Notes under the pieces: model-generated
The model's input: only the letters and a program-made list of their open reading frames with translations
Told to the model about the DNA's origin: nothing
Database searches by the model: none
IMG/VR virus record: IMGVR_UViG_3300031784_001757
Span: 1 to 50,894 of that record
Strand: one strand, 5' to 3'
Length of the DNA stretch: 50,894 nucleotides
Source of the DNA: a virus
In this document: positions 34,333 through 44,100 of the stretch, in pieces
Numbering within the stretch: position 1 is the first letter of the stretch
How the letters are laid out: every line of letters begins with the position of its first letter
Translations under genes and position numbers: made by a program

Positions 34333-37267
34333 TTTTTTTAAGAGCGTCTATATCCTCTTGCTGTTTTTTCACGGCTTCTATTAAGAATGCAATTATTGGT
34401 ATATAATTAACAGCTTTCTGTCCTTGTTGATTTGTATTTACAAGTTCAGGTAGTATCTTCTCAACCATCTGCGCCATTAGACCATATGATTTCTTTTTAC
34501 TATCAGCCCAATTGAATCCCATACCAAACAACTGTGACAATACTGCCATTGGATCAGTTATTGATTCCTGATTCTCTTTCAATGTAGCGTCAGACAATGT
34601 GTTTAAGTCTGTAACAGTTAATGTACCTGTACCAGGAACAAACTGTAGCTTAGTTGATGATATGCCAGCTGTTAAGAAACCACCAGAAGAACTTGTAGCA
34701 TATACAGGATAATATGTTGTGCCAGAACCCGTATCATCTGTAATAGTGGGAATAGCTTGAGACCAAGTTAAATTACCCGTACCGTCTGTCTTTAAGAAAT
34801 GATTAGCTGTTCCATTAGCAATGTGAATATTTGATACTGAACCCAAGTTAACATTGCTAACATTTGCAAAGTTGACTGTGTTAGTAGTAAAGTTGACCGT
34901 GCCGGTAGTAAAATTAACTGTGGTGGCAGCATTACTTACCGTTAATCCAGTTAGTGCGCCTACACTAGTAATATTAGGTTGACTTGATGCACTAGATACA
35001 ATAGTACCATAGAAGTAGTTAGCACTAATATAATTAGCGCCAATGATGTTACCAGTAATATTTGCATTACCAGCTATGATGTTACCAGTAATATTTGCGT
35101 TACCAGTAACAGATGTACCTGTACTTGTAACAACTAATATGTTAGCGTTTCCGCCTGCGCTAACTGTTACATTACCATTAGCTGAAGGTATGTTAATATT
35201 GCTATTACCATTACTGAATAAACCAGTGAAGTAGTTTGCACTAATCAAGTTAGCACCAGTAATACTACCGCCTGCCCCTGCGCCAGCACTAATATTATTA
35301 GCAATCACATTGCCTGTAGAGGTTAATGTTCCTGCTACATTAATACCTGTACCAGTAACAACTAGGATGTTAGCATTTCCAACAGCACTGATATTAACAT
35401 TGCCGTTTGCAGATGGTATATTTACATTACTATTACCATTACTAATAGATGATCCGCCGCCTCCGCCACCTGATTGTGCAACCCACGATAAGCTTCCTGC
35501 TCCGTCAGTCTGTAATACGTAGCCATTAGTTCCACCTGTAATAACTACATTACCAACTGCACCTAAATTACTTTGACCGGTTACATTTAATGTACCAGAT
35601 ACATTTACCCCAGTTCCAGTAACTATAGCAGTAGTATTACCTACAGCAGTAATATTGATATTACCATTTGCGGCTGGAATAGACACTGCACTGTTACCAT
35701 TTCCTAAGGTAGAGCTTGAACTTATACTTACCCAAGCTAAATTACCTGTGCCATCTGTTTGTAGATATTGACTACTGGAACCGCCGGTAATTCTAACATT
35801 ACCTACATTTCCTAAATTAGCAGTAGTGGTTGCAACAAAGTTATTTGCTGTAAGAGTTGTAGTTGTTTTATTAAATGTCAACCCTGCATTGCCGCCAAAA
35901 GTACTACCATCATTAAATTGAATAAATGTATTACTTCCACCTGGTGTTCCGCCGCCACCAAAAGACCATGCAACACCATTAGCATATAGTAAGTTGTCAG
36001 TTAATACATTACCTGCACTTATATTACCTGTAACCGCTAAGTTACTTAATGTACCAACACTAGTAATGTTTGGTTGTGCATTAGTATAAACAGTACTAGA
36101 AACTAATGCGTTCGCTACTTGACCTGAAACATTAGCACCAGCTACACTATTAGCAGTTGCCGCAAATGAAACTTCACCTGAAACATTAGCACCAGCTACA
36201 CTATTTGCAGTACTTGCATATGCGACCGCGCCTGAAACATTAGCACCAGCTACACTATTTGCAGTACTTGCATATGCGACCGCGCCTGAAACATTAGCAC
36301 CAGCTACACTATTAGCAGTTGCCGCAAATGAAACTTCACCTGAAACATTAGCACCAGCTACACTATTTGCAGTACTTGCATATGCGACCGCGCCTGAAAC
36401 ATTAGCACCAGCTACTGAATATGCAGTGTTTGCAACGTTTGCATTTGCTACAAAACCGGTTACATTAGCACCAGCTACACTATTAGCAGTTGCCGCAAAT
36501 GAAACTTCACCTGAAACATTAGCACCAGCTACTGCATTAGCTGTAGTAGCATATGTTGCCAATCCAACACTTATATTTGCAATATTAGCATCAGTTACAA
36601 CAATATTACCATTCATGCCACCATGAGCAGAACATTGGTATTTGTAATTACCTGTTATACCATATGGAACTTTCCAATATAATGTTCCTGATATTTGTCC
36701 TTGAGCTGAAGTAGTAGATAATACTGTTCCTGTACTATCAACATGTTCTAAGCCAGTACTGTAATTTGCGCCACCACTTGTTTGAATTAAGAATGGATGT
36801 CCTGATACATTCAAATTAAATGCTAATGTTTGACCACTAGTAACATATAATGCAGGATTGACTGTAGCACCATATTGGTCAAAAATATACCCGGAAGATC
36901 CACTAGCAGTGACATTTAGTCGTGTTGTGCCTTGCAGATATAATTTATCTGTACTTAGTCCGGCTGTGGTAAAAGTTGTGATATTACCAAAAGTTAATGC
37001 ACTTAATTGACTACCATTACCGGTAAAGAAGTTAGCTGTTGCTAGATTACCTAAATTAGCATTACCGGATGTGATATTGCCTGTTATAGCTAAACTTGTT
37101 AGTGTACCGACACTTGTTATATTTGGTTGTGCGGCTGTGGTTAGAGTTCCAGTAACATAATTAGCACTAACTAAATTAGCACCATTGATGTTACTAGCTG
37201 TTACATTGGCAAAGGTGTAATTATCAGTTGTATCTAAATTAAACGGTTGTAACTTTGTAATTGCCAT
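34328..37267 (-). CDS. Tail fibre with cupredoxin-like domain and S74-type C-terminal chaperone
   Basis: A 979-aa fibre. Residues 1-100 share the MAITKLQPFNLDTT opening and the NANLGN/FTGNGSxL repeats with the other fibres. Residues about 112-227 form a cupredoxin-like domain with His157, Cys212, His215 and Met218 (YKYQCSAHGGMNGNIVV), the set of type-1 copper ligands. Then come 18-residue VAGANVSG repeats and further fibre repeats. The last about 90 residues match the S74 intramolecular chaperone: LSDATLKENQE, with Ser892 and Lys897 as the expected self-cleavage pair, then GLMAQMVEKILPELV and VNYIPIIAFLIEAVKKQ. Such chaperones trimerise the fibre and then cut themselves off before Ser. Confidence 0.85.
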   Translation of the reverse strand: MAITKLQPFNLDTTDNYTFANVTASNINGANLVSANYVTGTLTTAAQPNITSVGTLTSLAITGNITSGNANLGNLATANFFTGNGSQLSALTFGNITTFTTAGLSTDKLYLQGTTRLNVTASGSSGYIFDQYGATVNPALYVTSGQTLAFNLNVSGHPFLIQTSGGANYSTGLEHVDSTGTVLSTTSAQGQISGTLYWKVPYGITGNYKYQCSAHGGMNGNIVVTDANIANISVGLATYATTANAVAGANVSGEVSFAATANSVAGANVTGFVANANVANTAYSVAGANVSGAVAYASTANSVAGANVSGEVSFAATANSVAGANVSGAVAYASTANSVAGANVSGAVAYASTANSVAGANVSGEVSFAATANSVAGANVSGQVANALVSSTVYTNAQPNITSVGTLSNLAVTGNISAGNVLTDNLLYANGVAWSFGGGGTPGGSNTFIQFNDGSTFGGNAGLTFNKTTTTLTANNFVATTTANLGNVGNVRITGGSSSQYLQTDGTGNLAWVSISSSSTLGNGNSAVSIPAANGNINITAVGNTTAIVTGTGVNVSGTLNVTGQSNLGAVGNVVITGGTNGYVLQTDGAGSLSWVAQSGGGGGGSSISNGNSNVNIPSANGNVNISAVGNANILVVTGTGINVAGTLTSTGNVIANNISAGAGAGGSITGANLISANYFTGLFSNGNSNINIPSANGNVTVSAGGNANILVVTSTGTSVTGNANITGNIIAGNANITGNIIGANYISANYFYGTIVSSASSQPNITSVGALTGLTVSNAATTVNFTTGTVNFTTNTVNFANVSNVNLGSVSNIHIANGTANHFLKTDGTGNLTWSQAIPTITDDTGSGTTYYPVYATSSSGGFLTAGISSTKLQFVPGTGTLTVTDLNTLSDATLKENQESITDPMAVLSQLFGMGFNWADSKKKSYGLMAQMVEKILPELVNTNQQGQKAVNYIPIIAFLIEAVKKQQEDIDALKKR
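36123..36446 (-). repeat. Tandem 54-bp repeat, six copies, in the 979-aa fibre gene
   Basis: The same 54-base unit begins at 36123, 36177, 36231, 36285, 36339 and 36393. Two versions alternate, encoding GEVSFAATANSVAGANVS and GAVAYASTANSVAGANVS. The sixth unit runs into a variant (NVTGFVANANV). The exact 54-base phase keeps the reading frame, so copy number could change without harm. Confidence 0.85.
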
Positions 37268-37294
37268 GTAGTAGTTCTCTTAATATAATCCATC

Positions 37295-37343
37295 TATGTA
37301 TTTAATCCAATTTGTTTTGTAACAGTTACACAGTTATTTCAAT
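37295..37343. repeat. 49-bp repeat shared with 40732-40780, copy A
   Basis: Perfectly identical to the copy before the 633-aa fibre gene. It contains the late-like ATTAAATA, a TGTAACAGTTACA palindrome and the last codons (EITV stop) of the 117-aa gene. At this site that gene is missing, so the copy is a scar of module duplication. Confidence 0.85.
37299..37306 (-). promoter_or_regulatory. Late-promoter-like ATTAAATA before the 979-aa fibre gene
   Basis: Six of eight match to TATAAATA on the minus strand, 32 bases before ATG 37267. The same sequence lies before the 633-aa fibre gene, and ACTAAATA lies before the 1122-aa fibre and the 117-aa gene, which points to a shared late signal. Confidence 0.4.
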
Positions 37344-37362
37344 ATAATGTATCTTCATTCCA
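37326..37362 (-). pseudogene. Remnant of the 3' end of a 117-aa-type tail gene
   Basis: Reading backward from the TAA, the last codons give IEITV, the ending of the protein at 40763-41116. The bases before it (GGAATGAAGATAC region) still resemble the WDEETTSWIEITV coding sequence but with indels, and no start or open frame remains. This and the two repeat/promoter features are the only content of the 129-base gap 37268-37396. Confidence 0.45.
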
Positions 37363-37396
37363 CGAATTATTTTAGTGTGTTGTTAATTTTATTCTT

Positions 37397-38407
37397 TTAA
37401 GTTGATGAATATCCTGCGGCTGCAAGATAATATCTAGCAGTACCGACACCTGCTGTATCACTTGCAACAACTCCTGTGTTACTTACTAAGTTGGTTATTG
37501 AATATACTACGCCAGAATTATTACCACCATATCCAAAAATAGCCTTATCTGTTCCATAACCTGCGGCTCCTAAACTATCTCTATCAGTACCAACACCTGT
37601 AGTATCAGTAGCTACAACACCTGTGTTTGATACTAGATTGGTTATTGCTGTTACACCAGTACCACCTGAAACTTCGCCATAACCAAATATAGCCTTATCC
37701 CCGCCATAGCCTGCGGCTGCTAAAGTACCTCTAGCAGTACCGACACCTGCAGTATCAGTAGAAACAACACCGGTGTTTGATACTAGATTGGTTATTGATC
37801 GATAAAGTCCACCATTGTTACCATATCCAAATAGTGCTTTATCACTACCATACCCGGCGGCTGCTAGTGAATGTCTTGCAGTACCGACGCCTGCAGTATC
37901 ACTAGCAACTACACCTGTATTTGATACTAAGTTGGTGATTGCGGTTACTGATGCACTAGCTCCATATCCAAATATAGCTTTATCAGTACCATAACCTGCG
38001 GCTGCTAATCCACTTCTAGCAGTTCCTACTCCAGCAGTATCACTAGCAACTACACCGGTATTTGATACTAGGTTGGTTACCGACACACCGAACGCAGCAC
38101 CAGTCCCATATCCAAATATAGCCTTATCACCACCATAACCAGCGGCTGCTAGTGAATTTCTAGGAGTGCCTACACCAGTAACGTCTGCGGCTACTACACC
38201 GGTATTACTTACTAGGTTGGTTATTGATACATAAGCACTAGCGTATCCATATCCAAATATAGCTTTCTGTGTGCCAGGACTAGGCGGCAGAGGCCAGTTA
38301 TTGGCTTGTTTAGCTTGCATCTGTTGAGTAGCGTTGTAAAATCCAGAATTTGATGCGGCATTAACCTGTGTAGCAGACATTACACCGCCATAATATCTTT
38401 TAACCAT
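37397..38407 (-). CDS. Kelch-like six-repeat propeller protein, 336 aa
   Basis: After an N-terminal segment (MVKRYYGGVMSATQVNAASN, with a Pro-rich PLPPSPGTQ) come six repeats of about 43-48 residues: KAIFGYG, a variable stretch, TNLVSNTGVVA, DTAGVGTAR and LAAAGYG. The variable stretch lies right after FGYG in each repeat and is the only part that changes freely, while the rest is nearly constant. The R..xAAAGYGxDKAxFGYG order is like kelch motifs, so a six-bladed propeller with a variable face is likely. It lies among fibre genes, and a receptor-binding role is inferred. A related gene begins beyond the right end (49850-50894). GAGGAT lies 12 bases upstream of the ATG. Confidence 0.65.
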   Translation of the reverse strand: MVKRYYGGVMSATQVNAASNSGFYNATQQMQAKQANNWPLPPSPGTQKAIFGYGYASAYVSITNLVSNTGVVAADVTGVGTPRNSLAAAGYGGDKAIFGYGTGAAFGVSVTNLVSNTGVVASDTAGVGTARSGLAAAGYGTDKAIFGYGASASVTAITNLVSNTGVVASDTAGVGTARHSLAAAGYGSDKALFGYGNNGGLYRSITNLVSNTGVVSTDTAGVGTARGTLAAAGYGGDKAIFGYGEVSGGTGVTAITNLVSNTGVVATDTTGVGTDRDSLGAAGYGTDKAIFGYGGNNSGVVYSITNLVSNTGVVASDTAGVGTARYYLAAAGYSST

Positions 38408-38408
38408 T

Positions 38409-38780
38409 TTAGCTTATATCCTCATAACTGCAAGTAACACATAATGTGTTAGCTGTACCGGCTATAGCTCCTAAACTACTGTTTTCTTCTAAGTAATACT
38501 GACTTGTTTTATCAATAACATTTAATGTGCTATTGCTAGGAACACTTACATTACCCACAAGTTGAAATAATGTTCCACCAACGTTGGCTGCATTGTAATA
38601 ACCAACTGTTACATTGGCTGCGTTAGCTCCATAGTTTGCTACGTTTAATACGTTTACTTTTAAGCATTTTCCACTACCGCTAGCATTGTTTAATACTGTA
38701 GTTGCACTTGTTGTTGTTAGGTTTGCACCCGTTGTTTTACCATTGATTGTTGTTGCACTGATTATGTTTGGTGCTGCCAT
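38409..38780 (-). CDS. Small virion-associated protein, 123 aa
   Basis: The protein starts MAAPNIISATTINGKTTGAN, with a beta-rich body containing VTVGYYNAANVGGTLFQLVG and SVPSNSTLNVIDK, and a C-terminal CVTCSYEDIS. I recall proteins of this type next to tail fibres in T4-like marine phages, where they look like small fibre-tip or decoration proteins. ATG 38780 is chosen over 38792 because GGAGGAT precedes it at the right distance. It overlaps the end of the 633-aa fibre gene only marginally. Function is inferred from company and composition. Confidence 0.6.
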   Translation of the reverse strand: MAAPNIISATTINGKTTGANLTTTSATTVLNNASGSGKCLKVNVLNVANYGANAANVTVGYYNAANVGGTLFQLVGNVSVPSNSTLNVIDKTSQYYLEENSSLGAIAGTANTLCVTCSYEDIS

Positions 38781-38781
38781 A

Positions 38782-40683
38782 TTATCCTCCAAATATTAAT
38801 GAATAGCCTACTGCGGCAGCTGATGATGCTCCACCACCGCCTCCAGCGGTTAAATTGATTGTTGTTACTTCTATATAACTGCCATTTGCAGGGGCACTGC
38901 TGAATGTGATGTTTGCTCCAGATAATGTATAATCTGAACGTAATACTGTTACACCATTATAGTTAACACTAGTTTGATTTATGCCAATTGGAGTAGTGCT
39001 TAAAGTAAATATTGTTTGTACACCATTACCAGTAAAGTTATCTACTGTTACGTTTGCCGCATTACCACCACTTTGTGCCACCCAATCTAAGTTACCCGCA
39101 CCATCTGTACTTAATACATAATTAGCAGTACCGCCGGTTATACGAACATTACCTACATTACCTAAACTGATGTTAGATCCGGTAAACGTTACATTACCAG
39201 TAGTATTCAATGTTCCAGAAATATTAGCACCTGTACCAGTAACAGTTACAATATTTGCATTACCAACAGCACTCATTGTGATATTGCCATTAGCTGTTGA
39301 AATACTTACATTGCTATTGCCATTACTAATATTACTTGGATTAGTACTTACTGTAGACCAACTTAAATTACCAGATCCATCTGTCTGTAGATATTGTCCA
39401 TTTGAGCCACCGGTAATATGTACATTACTTACTGGACCTAATGCTATATTAGCAGTAGTTGTAAAGTTTACTACCCCGGTTGCATTACTTACTGTTAATC
39501 CAAGCAATGATCCAACCGTTGTTATATTTGGTTGTGCATTTGTATATACTGTACCGGATACTAATGCATTGGCTACTTGCCCACTAACATTAGCCCCTGC
39601 TACACTATTAGCAGTTGTTGCAAATGTAGATAAATTAGCAGTACCATATAAGTTACCAGTAAAGTAATTAGCGGTAACACTATTACCTAAGTTTGCATTG
39701 CTGGCTGTTATGTTGCCTGAAGCAGTAAATGTGTTGGCTGAAATAACATTGACATTAGATACATTACCACCTGACCCAGATGTAACAATATTACCAACTG
39801 TTGCATTACCTGTTACATTTAGTGTTCCTGCTACATTAACACCCGTGCCTGTTACAATTAAGATATTTGCATTACCTGCTACACTAGTTGTTACATTACC
39901 GTTTGCAGATACTAATACATTACTGTTCCCATTTACAATAGTATTACCTGCACTAACTGTAATACCAGTTAATAAACTACCATTGCCAGTAAAGAAATTA
40001 GCCGATACATTATTGCCTAAATTAGCATTACCTGATGTAATATTACCCGTTACATCTAAACTTGTTAGTGTACCAACACTTGTGATGTTTGGTTGTGCGG
40101 CTGTATATACAGTACCTGCAACTAACGCATTACCAACTTGACCAGTTACGTTAGCACCTGCTACTGAAGTTGCTGTAACTCCGGTTAACAAGCTACCATT
40201 TCCAGTGAAGAAGTTAGCTGATATATTGTTGCCTAAATTAGCATTACCAGAAGTGATATTACCACTTACACTTAAACTACTTAATGTACCAATTGAGGTT
40301 ATATTTGGTTGAGCTGCCGTTGTTAGTGAACCACCCAATGTTGTTGCTAGTACATCTGTGGCACCCAAATTGCCTACATTAGCATTACCGGTACTGTTTA
40401 GTGTACCGGATACATTTACGCCGGTGCCAGTAACAATGAATATATTACTGTTTCCTGCAACACTTGTCGTTACATTGCCATTGGCTGCTACCGTTACATT
40501 GCTATTGCCATTAACAATACTATTACCTGCGCTTACTGTAATACCCGTTAATAAGCTACCATTACCTACAAAGAAATTAGCTGTAGCCGCATTTCCTAAA
40601 TTAGCATTAGTTGTGGTAATATTGGCAAAGGTGTAATTAGCGGTTGTATCTAAATTGAACGGTTGTAATTTTGTAATTGCCAT
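38782..40683 (-). CDS. Tail-fibre-like protein, 633 aa
   Basis: The opening MAITKLQPFNLDTTANYTFA is nearly identical to that of the 979-aa fibre. The body consists of NANLGNxxxANFFTGNGSLL, SVGTLTSLxVTGNITSG and AGANVSGQVANALVSGTVYT repeats, typical of long beta-structured phage fibres. The C-terminal section DNFTGNGVQTIFTLSTTPIG to INLTAGGGGG is shared with the 1122-aa fibre, in part base for base. It ends in a short Gly/Ala tail and lacks an S74 chaperone, so folding must depend on another protein or on the small genes beside it. The start has an AAGAGA sequence upstream. Confidence 0.8.
   Translation of the reverse strand: MAITKLQPFNLDTTANYTFANITTTNANLGNAATANFFVGNGSLLTGITVSAGNSIVNGNSNVTVAANGNVTTSVAGNSNIFIVTGTGVNVSGTLNSTGNANVGNLGATDVLATTLGGSLTTAAQPNITSIGTLSSLSVSGNITSGNANLGNNISANFFTGNGSLLTGVTATSVAGANVTGQVGNALVAGTVYTAAQPNITSVGTLTSLDVTGNITSGNANLGNNVSANFFTGNGSLLTGITVSAGNTIVNGNSNVLVSANGNVTTSVAGNANILIVTGTGVNVAGTLNVTGNATVGNIVTSGSGGNVSNVNVISANTFTASGNITASNANLGNSVTANYFTGNLYGTANLSTFATTANSVAGANVSGQVANALVSGTVYTNAQPNITTVGSLLGLTVSNATGVVNFTTTANIALGPVSNVHITGGSNGQYLQTDGSGNLSWSTVSTNPSNISNGNSNVSISTANGNITMSAVGNANIVTVTGTGANISGTLNTTGNVTFTGSNISLGNVGNVRITGGTANYVLSTDGAGNLDWVAQSGGNAANVTVDNFTGNGVQTIFTLSTTPIGINQTSVNYNGVTVLRSDYTLSGANITFSSAPANGSYIEVTTINLTAGGGGGASSAAAVGYSLIFGG
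38954..39051. repeat. 98-bp repeat shared between two fibre genes, copy A
   Basis: Identical base for base to 46510-46607. It encodes the VDNFTGNGVQTIFTLS to TSVNYNG part of the 633-aa fibre. Flanks differ, so recombination or recent copying of this block is likely. Confidence 0.85.
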
Positions 40684-40731
40684 GCATTGTTTCTCTTATT
40701 AGTATAATTGGATTAATTTTATAACCCCATG

Positions 40732-40780
40732 TATGTATTTAATCCAATTTGTTTTGTAACAGTTACACAGTTATTTCAAT
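40732..40780. repeat. 49-bp repeat shared with 37295-37343, copy B
   Basis: The intact version: here the block includes the stop and last codons of the complete 117-aa gene at 40763-41116 and the leader of the 633-aa fibre gene. It contains TGTAACAGTTACA, a 13-base palindrome that overlaps the stop codon. Confidence 0.85.
40736..40743 (-). promoter_or_regulatory. Late-promoter-like ATTAAATA before the 633-aa fibre gene
   Basis: Same sequence and context as at 37299-37306. A second candidate, TATAAAAT, lies at 40716-40723, 33 bases before ATG 40683. Either could serve. Confidence 0.35.
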
Positions 40781-41116
40781 CCAAGATGTTGTTTCTTCAT
40801 CCCAACTATACATTTTATCATCATCTGGCATTGGTATAGGCGCTTCCCATAAGCATGTAGTTTCATTTAATACCCAACTATTATATGGTTTTGGTGGAAT
40901 AAATGCATCTCTAGTATTATCATATGTATAGCCTATACCAGCATAATTTTTACGTAATGGTGTACCACCTTGAGTATGTACACCTCCAGATGTGTTATAG
41001 CTTGTTTGAATCCAGCTATTTGGATCTCCAAATAGACCTGTATCTACCACATCTTGTTCTATTACGATTACTTGTGTAACGATGTTATTTTCATCTATTT
41101 GTGCAAAATGACTCAT
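40763..41116 (-). CDS. Conserved T4-like phage protein, 117 aa, tail region
   Basis: MSHFAQIDENNIVTQVIVIE opens the protein, followed by WIQTSYN, RKNYAGIGYTYDNTRDAFIP, PKPYNSWVLNE and a closing YSWDEETTSWIEITV. I recall this arrangement as a very common small protein of cyanophages and other marine T4-like phages, encoded near tail fibres; its role is not established. The order of strands and the Tyr/Trp/Pro-rich centre suggest a compact beta domain. A TAGGAAAT sequence precedes ATG 41116. A remnant of a second copy lies at 37326-37362. Confidence 0.7.
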   Translation of the reverse strand: MSHFAQIDENNIVTQVIVIEQDVVDTGLFGDPNSWIQTSYNTSGGVHTQGGTPLRKNYAGIGYTYDNTRDAFIPPKPYNSWVLNETTCLWEAPIPMPDDDKMYSWDEETTSWIEITV

Positions 41117-41134
41117 TTTTTATTTCCTATACTA

Positions 41135-41142
41135 TATTTAGT
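41135..41142 (-). promoter_or_regulatory. Late-promoter-like ACTAAATA before the 117-aa gene
   Basis: Two mismatches to TATAAATA. It lies 19 bases from the start codon, which would give a very short leader containing AGGAAAT. It sits in the 50-base gap after the LamG protein gene. Confidence 0.3.
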
Positions 41143-41166
41143 AGCATAATCATTGATTGTATTACA

Positions 41167-44100
41167 TTAAAAGAGCTGAAATGCACTTGTTGGTGGGGTG
41201 AAGTTACTTGTATAACGTGCATAACCTTTTGTTATTCTGAGGTCATCCATGTAACCATTAAACGAGGAAATTACTGATCCAGAGGATGCATATCCTATGT
41301 ATATGGTACTACCAGATCCATTCAGAATGTAATTAGATGCTACTGTCTGTGGAGATGAATTAGCTACACCATTTAAATAAAGTGTTATTGAAGTGCCCGA
41401 TCTAACTAAGGCACCGTGATTCCAACTATTTGCAGATACTGCCGTTTGATGTGTAAGAGTATAGTTAGTTGACCCATTAGATATATCGGCAGCAAATGTG
41501 GATGTTCCAAGACGTATACTCCAGCCAATAACGGCTACCGTATCACCGGTTCGTTGCGCTATAAAAGCTTGATTTGCTATAGCAACAGTAGTGGCATAAA
41601 ACCAAAACTCAATAGTAAAGTTACCTGTGTTAAATGCACCTGTTTGTCCTGCAGGTAGTATCAGATAATCACCGGTGCCATCAAAACTCATACTACTTCC
41701 GCCAAACTTACTTACTGCTGTACTTAGTTTAGCATCAGCAACAGTTTCCATGTTATTCATCATTGCGGCATCGTATATACCTGCACTGGTCATATTAGTT
41801 AGTAATACTGTATTTTGTACTGCGGTTAGTGGTTGTGTAGGTGGTACGAAATTTGAAATATATACTGCGGTACCTTTTACAACACGCACATCTGACAAGT
41901 AACCTGTGATTTTTACATCAGCGTCAACTGGGCTACTTCCAATACTACATCTATTATCAGTAAAATTAGTTGATGAGCTTGTATTGGTAGCCACTGCTAC
42001 TCCATCTAAGTACGCTGTTAAAGTAGTAGATTTTCTAACTATTGCTAAGTGATACCATCTGCCTGTTGTAACAATTGCATTAGATAAAATTGCACTACCG
42101 CCATTCCATACTTGAATTTTACCAGAGTCAACAATACCTAAAAAGAATCCAGTACTAGACCCCGCAGCAGTTCTAAAATCTAGAATACACTGGGCCGTAT
42201 TACTTGTGGTTAAATAGAAATTTGCTTCTACAGTAAAATCCCCAGCACCAAGTGCTAGTGCTGAATTATTGGGAGTTATTAAATTGTCCCCAGTACCATC
42301 AAAATAACCACTACCACCTATTGTACTTGGTGTATAGCCATTAGTTGTTGCACTAGTAAACCCAAATGGGTTTTGTATTGTTGGTTTACTATCCCCTGCG
42401 GCAGTAATCGTAAAGTTGTTTGTACTGTTATCTATAAATGTTGGTGATTGACAGGTTAATAAACTTGTATTCGCAATTGCTGTTAGTGGGCTTGTCGGTG
42501 GGGTGAATGTTGCGGTATAGACGGCTGTCCCATTAACAATTCGTAGGTTGGATATATAACCTGTAAATGGTGAATTAACTGTTGGATTAACGGCAGCTCC
42601 AATAATTGTAGGTGAAGTATTTGTATAAATTGCTGATGCGCTTGTAGATGTAGTACCAGCAACACCGTTTAGATATGGAGTAAAAGTGCTTCCGTTTCTT
42701 ACCAACGCTACATGAATCCAAGTATTTACTGAAATATTACCAAAAGATACCCCACTTGCAATATTCCATGTGCTACCGTTTGAACTTAGGTAGTAGTTTA
42801 GAGTACCAGTTGAGGCTGTGTAAAGGGCGTAATTTATAGTTGATCCACTTTGATATGCACTAAGTAATTGTTGCCCAGATGCAACACTTGAAAAATATGC
42901 CCAAAATTCAATTGTGAAATTATTACTACCTAATTGCCCGCCAGCACTATATGGAGCACTAACATAATCCCCCGTACCATCAAAATAACCACTATAACTT
43001 GTTGGGGTTACTGATGATGGATTGAATGGACTAAATCGTTGTACACTAGTATCACCGGCTTTTGTAATAGTAAAGTTGTTTATACTGTTATCTATAAAAC
43101 GAGATGATTGGCAGGTTAATAAAACAGTATTTGTTATTGGTGTTAGTGGTGTTGTAGGTGGTGTAAATGTAGTTGTATATAATGCTGTGCCTTTTACTAT
43201 ACGAAAATTTGAAATATACCCTGGAAAGTAAGAACCATTAAATGATGCTTCTCTGCCAATGTTAAAAAAGGAACCAGCATTTAAATAAGGTTGAAAATTT
43301 TGATTAGCGGCAGTAGCTACAACAACGCCATTTAAATAAATTTTTGTTGTACCACTGCTTCTAACTAGAGCAGTATGATTCCACACATTACGTGTACAAG
43401 CAGTAGTTGCTGTAAGTAAAGTCACAGTAACTCCATCTGGGTACATACTAAAGTTTAAAAATCCTGAAGGATCTATGTAAAAATAGTAACTACGTGCAGA
43501 ATTTGAACCTGTTGCAAGACCAAATAACATTGGATAGTTAGCAAAATTTGCACCAGTATGATTAAACCAACACTCCACGGTAAAATTACCAGTATTAAAA
43601 TCAAATGCAGTATTATATGGAGTAGATAAGTAATCAGTTGTACCATTTAAAGATGCAGACCAGTTACCACCATAAGGACTAAATGTACCTTGAGTAGCAT
43701 TACCAGCACGTGTAACTAAAAAGTTGTTTGTACTGTTATCTAAGAAAGTACTATTGTTTACTGGTTGATTGTTTTGTAATGTTAATAAACTTGTATTTGC
43801 TATAGCGGTTAAGGGTGCTGAGGGTGGGGTGAATGTTGTTGTATATACTGCTGTACCTTTAACTACACGCAAATCAGTAATAGATCCTAAAAAGAATCCA
43901 CCAACACCTTCACCCAAACAACCGATATACATGCCATTGGTAGCACCAGCTGAATATGCACCGGCGGTTGTATATGTACTGCCACTCTGTACACCATTTA
44001 CAAATAACTTCATTGAAGATCCAGAACGAGTTAATGCAACATGATTCCATTGACTATTGGCTACCGGTATTGTACCTGTAATAACAATCCCTGCACTAGG

